Under the pieces are notes generated by a model, which was given only the letters and a program-made list of their open reading frames with translations, made no database searches and was not told the origin of the DNA. A DNA stretch of 5,319 nucleotides from contig PLDZ01000081.1 of assembly GCA_003136295.1 (NCBI GenBank), positions 17,383 through 22,701 on the forward strand. The letters are read 5' to 3'. Position 1 is the first letter of the stretch. Each line of letters starts with the position of its first letter. The translations under genes were made by a program, and so were the position numbers. Below, one piece after another: positions 5,059 through 5,319 of this stretch. This stretch comes from Candidatus Dormiibacterota bacterium (GTDB lineage: Bacteria; Chloroflexota; Dormibacteria; Aeolococcales; Aeolococcaceae).

Positions 5059-5319
5059 CGCGGCGCTGCGCGGAAGCAGTCGCTGCAGTAAACGGGCTTG
5101 TCGCCGCGAGGCTGGAAGGGGACGCGCGCCACGCCGCCGCACCCGGCACACGGGACCTCGTACATCTGGCGAGGGCCGTTGCTGCGATATCCACCGCCGC
5201 CACCGCCACTGCCGCCGAAACCGCCGCCGCCACCACCGCCGCCGCCGCTCTGACGACGAGCCGCTCTGCAACTCGGGCAGCGAGAAGGGGGGTTTGTGAG
5301 GCCACGAGAGGCAAAAAAG
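5055..5319 (-). CDS. Zinc-ribbon protein with CxxC-x17-CxxC domain (partial, N terminus outside window)
   Basis: The last 87 residues of a minus-strand gene are present; its start lies beyond the right edge. First comes FFASRGLTNPPSRCPSC (residues 1-17 of the fragment), then a basic RAARRQS. This matches the second half of the small zinc-ribbon family with F-Y/F-x-x-K/R-G-x-x-N-x-P-x-R-C-P-x-C (zf-trcl, PF13451 type). Its first CxxC should lie just outside the window. A glycine linker (residues 25-43) follows. The C-terminal domain is MYEVPCAGC, 17 residues including VPFQPRGDKPVYC, then CSDC: Cys57, Cys60, Cys78 and Cys81, the CxxC-x17-CxxC family (TIGR04272 type). All four zinc ligands are intact. 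These proteins are common in environmental bacteria and have no settled function. The TGA stop overlaps the GTG of the next gene, implying a two-gene unit. Ligand pattern and family match are convincing; the role is unknown. Confidence 0.85.
   Translation of the reverse strand, partial: FFASRGLTNPPSRCPSCRAARRQSGGGGGGGGGFGGSGGGGGGYRSNGPRQMYEVPCAGCGGVARVPFQPRGDKPVYCSDCFRAAPR
5190..5246 (-). repeat. GGN-codon repeat encoding a glycine linker
   Basis: Nineteen codons encode nine Gly, F-G-G-S, then six Gly between the two zinc-binding modules of the zinc-ribbon protein. It reads as imperfect CCG/CCA triplets on the plus strand. It is a flexible protein linker, and such tracts can change length by slippage. 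It also produces the spurious Arg-, Ala- and Pro-rich open frames in this area. Confidence 0.75.

Noticed and set aside
5190..5246. Short CCG/CCA repeats resembling an array
   Set aside because: There are no repeat-spacer units; the pattern is in-frame glycine codons of the zinc-ribbon protein.
5059..5271. Arg/Trp-rich N-terminal extension of the 89-aa protein (160-aa version)
   Set aside because: It is the out-of-frame shadow of the zinc-ribbon gene and its glycine linker. The GTG at 5058 gives a normal stop/start overlap.
5051..5314. Ala-rich 87-codon minus-strand frame
   Set aside because: It covers the same DNA as the zinc-ribbon gene, whose four-cysteine pattern is far stronger evidence.

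Overview
The window is high-GC bacterial DNA with strong G/C bias at third codon positions, GTG and TTG starts, and one gene that looks leaderless. A class E-type sortase, a CxxC-x17-CxxC zinc-ribbon protein and a leucine-type acyl-CoA pathway together suggest an actinobacterial or Chloroflexota/Dormibacterota-like genome. The lineage cannot be fixed from sequence alone. I see no rRNA, tRNA, CRISPR array, transposase or phage gene.

Layout. Positions 1-120 (+) may be the end of a gene with a Gly/Cys-rich tail; this is tentative. rnhB (RNase HII) lies on the minus strand at 128-805. A 72-bp divergent intergenic region (806-877) separates it from a plus-strand run: HMG-CoA lyase (878-1804), a biotin-dependent acyl-CoA carboxylase carboxyltransferase subunit (1797-3323, TTG start, overlapping the lyase by 8 nt) and a DedA-family membrane protein (3348-3980, 24 nt further on). 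Convergent to these on the minus strand lies a membrane-anchored sortase (3996-4700). Upstream of it, also on the minus strand, are two translationally overlapping small genes: an unrecognised 89-aa protein (4789-5058) and a zinc-ribbon protein cut by the right edge (5055-5319).

How the genes work together. The lyase and carboxyltransferase are neighbouring steps of leucine/isovalerate breakdown (3-methylcrotonyl-CoA to 3-methylglutaconyl-CoA, then, after a hydratase not seen here, HMG-CoA to acetoacetate and acetyl-CoA). The biotin carboxylase/BCCP subunit, the hydratase and the acyl-CoA dehydrogenase are not in the window. rnhB, dedA and the sortase are individually ordinary genes with no clear functional link to this pathway.

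The least explained part is the right end. There a zinc-ribbon protein with a long glycine linker shares a 4-nt GTGA stop/start overlap with a small, probably beta-barrel protein of unknown function. The sortase follows after 85 nt containing a possible hairpin, a 13-bp inverted repeat and a candidate leaderless promoter.
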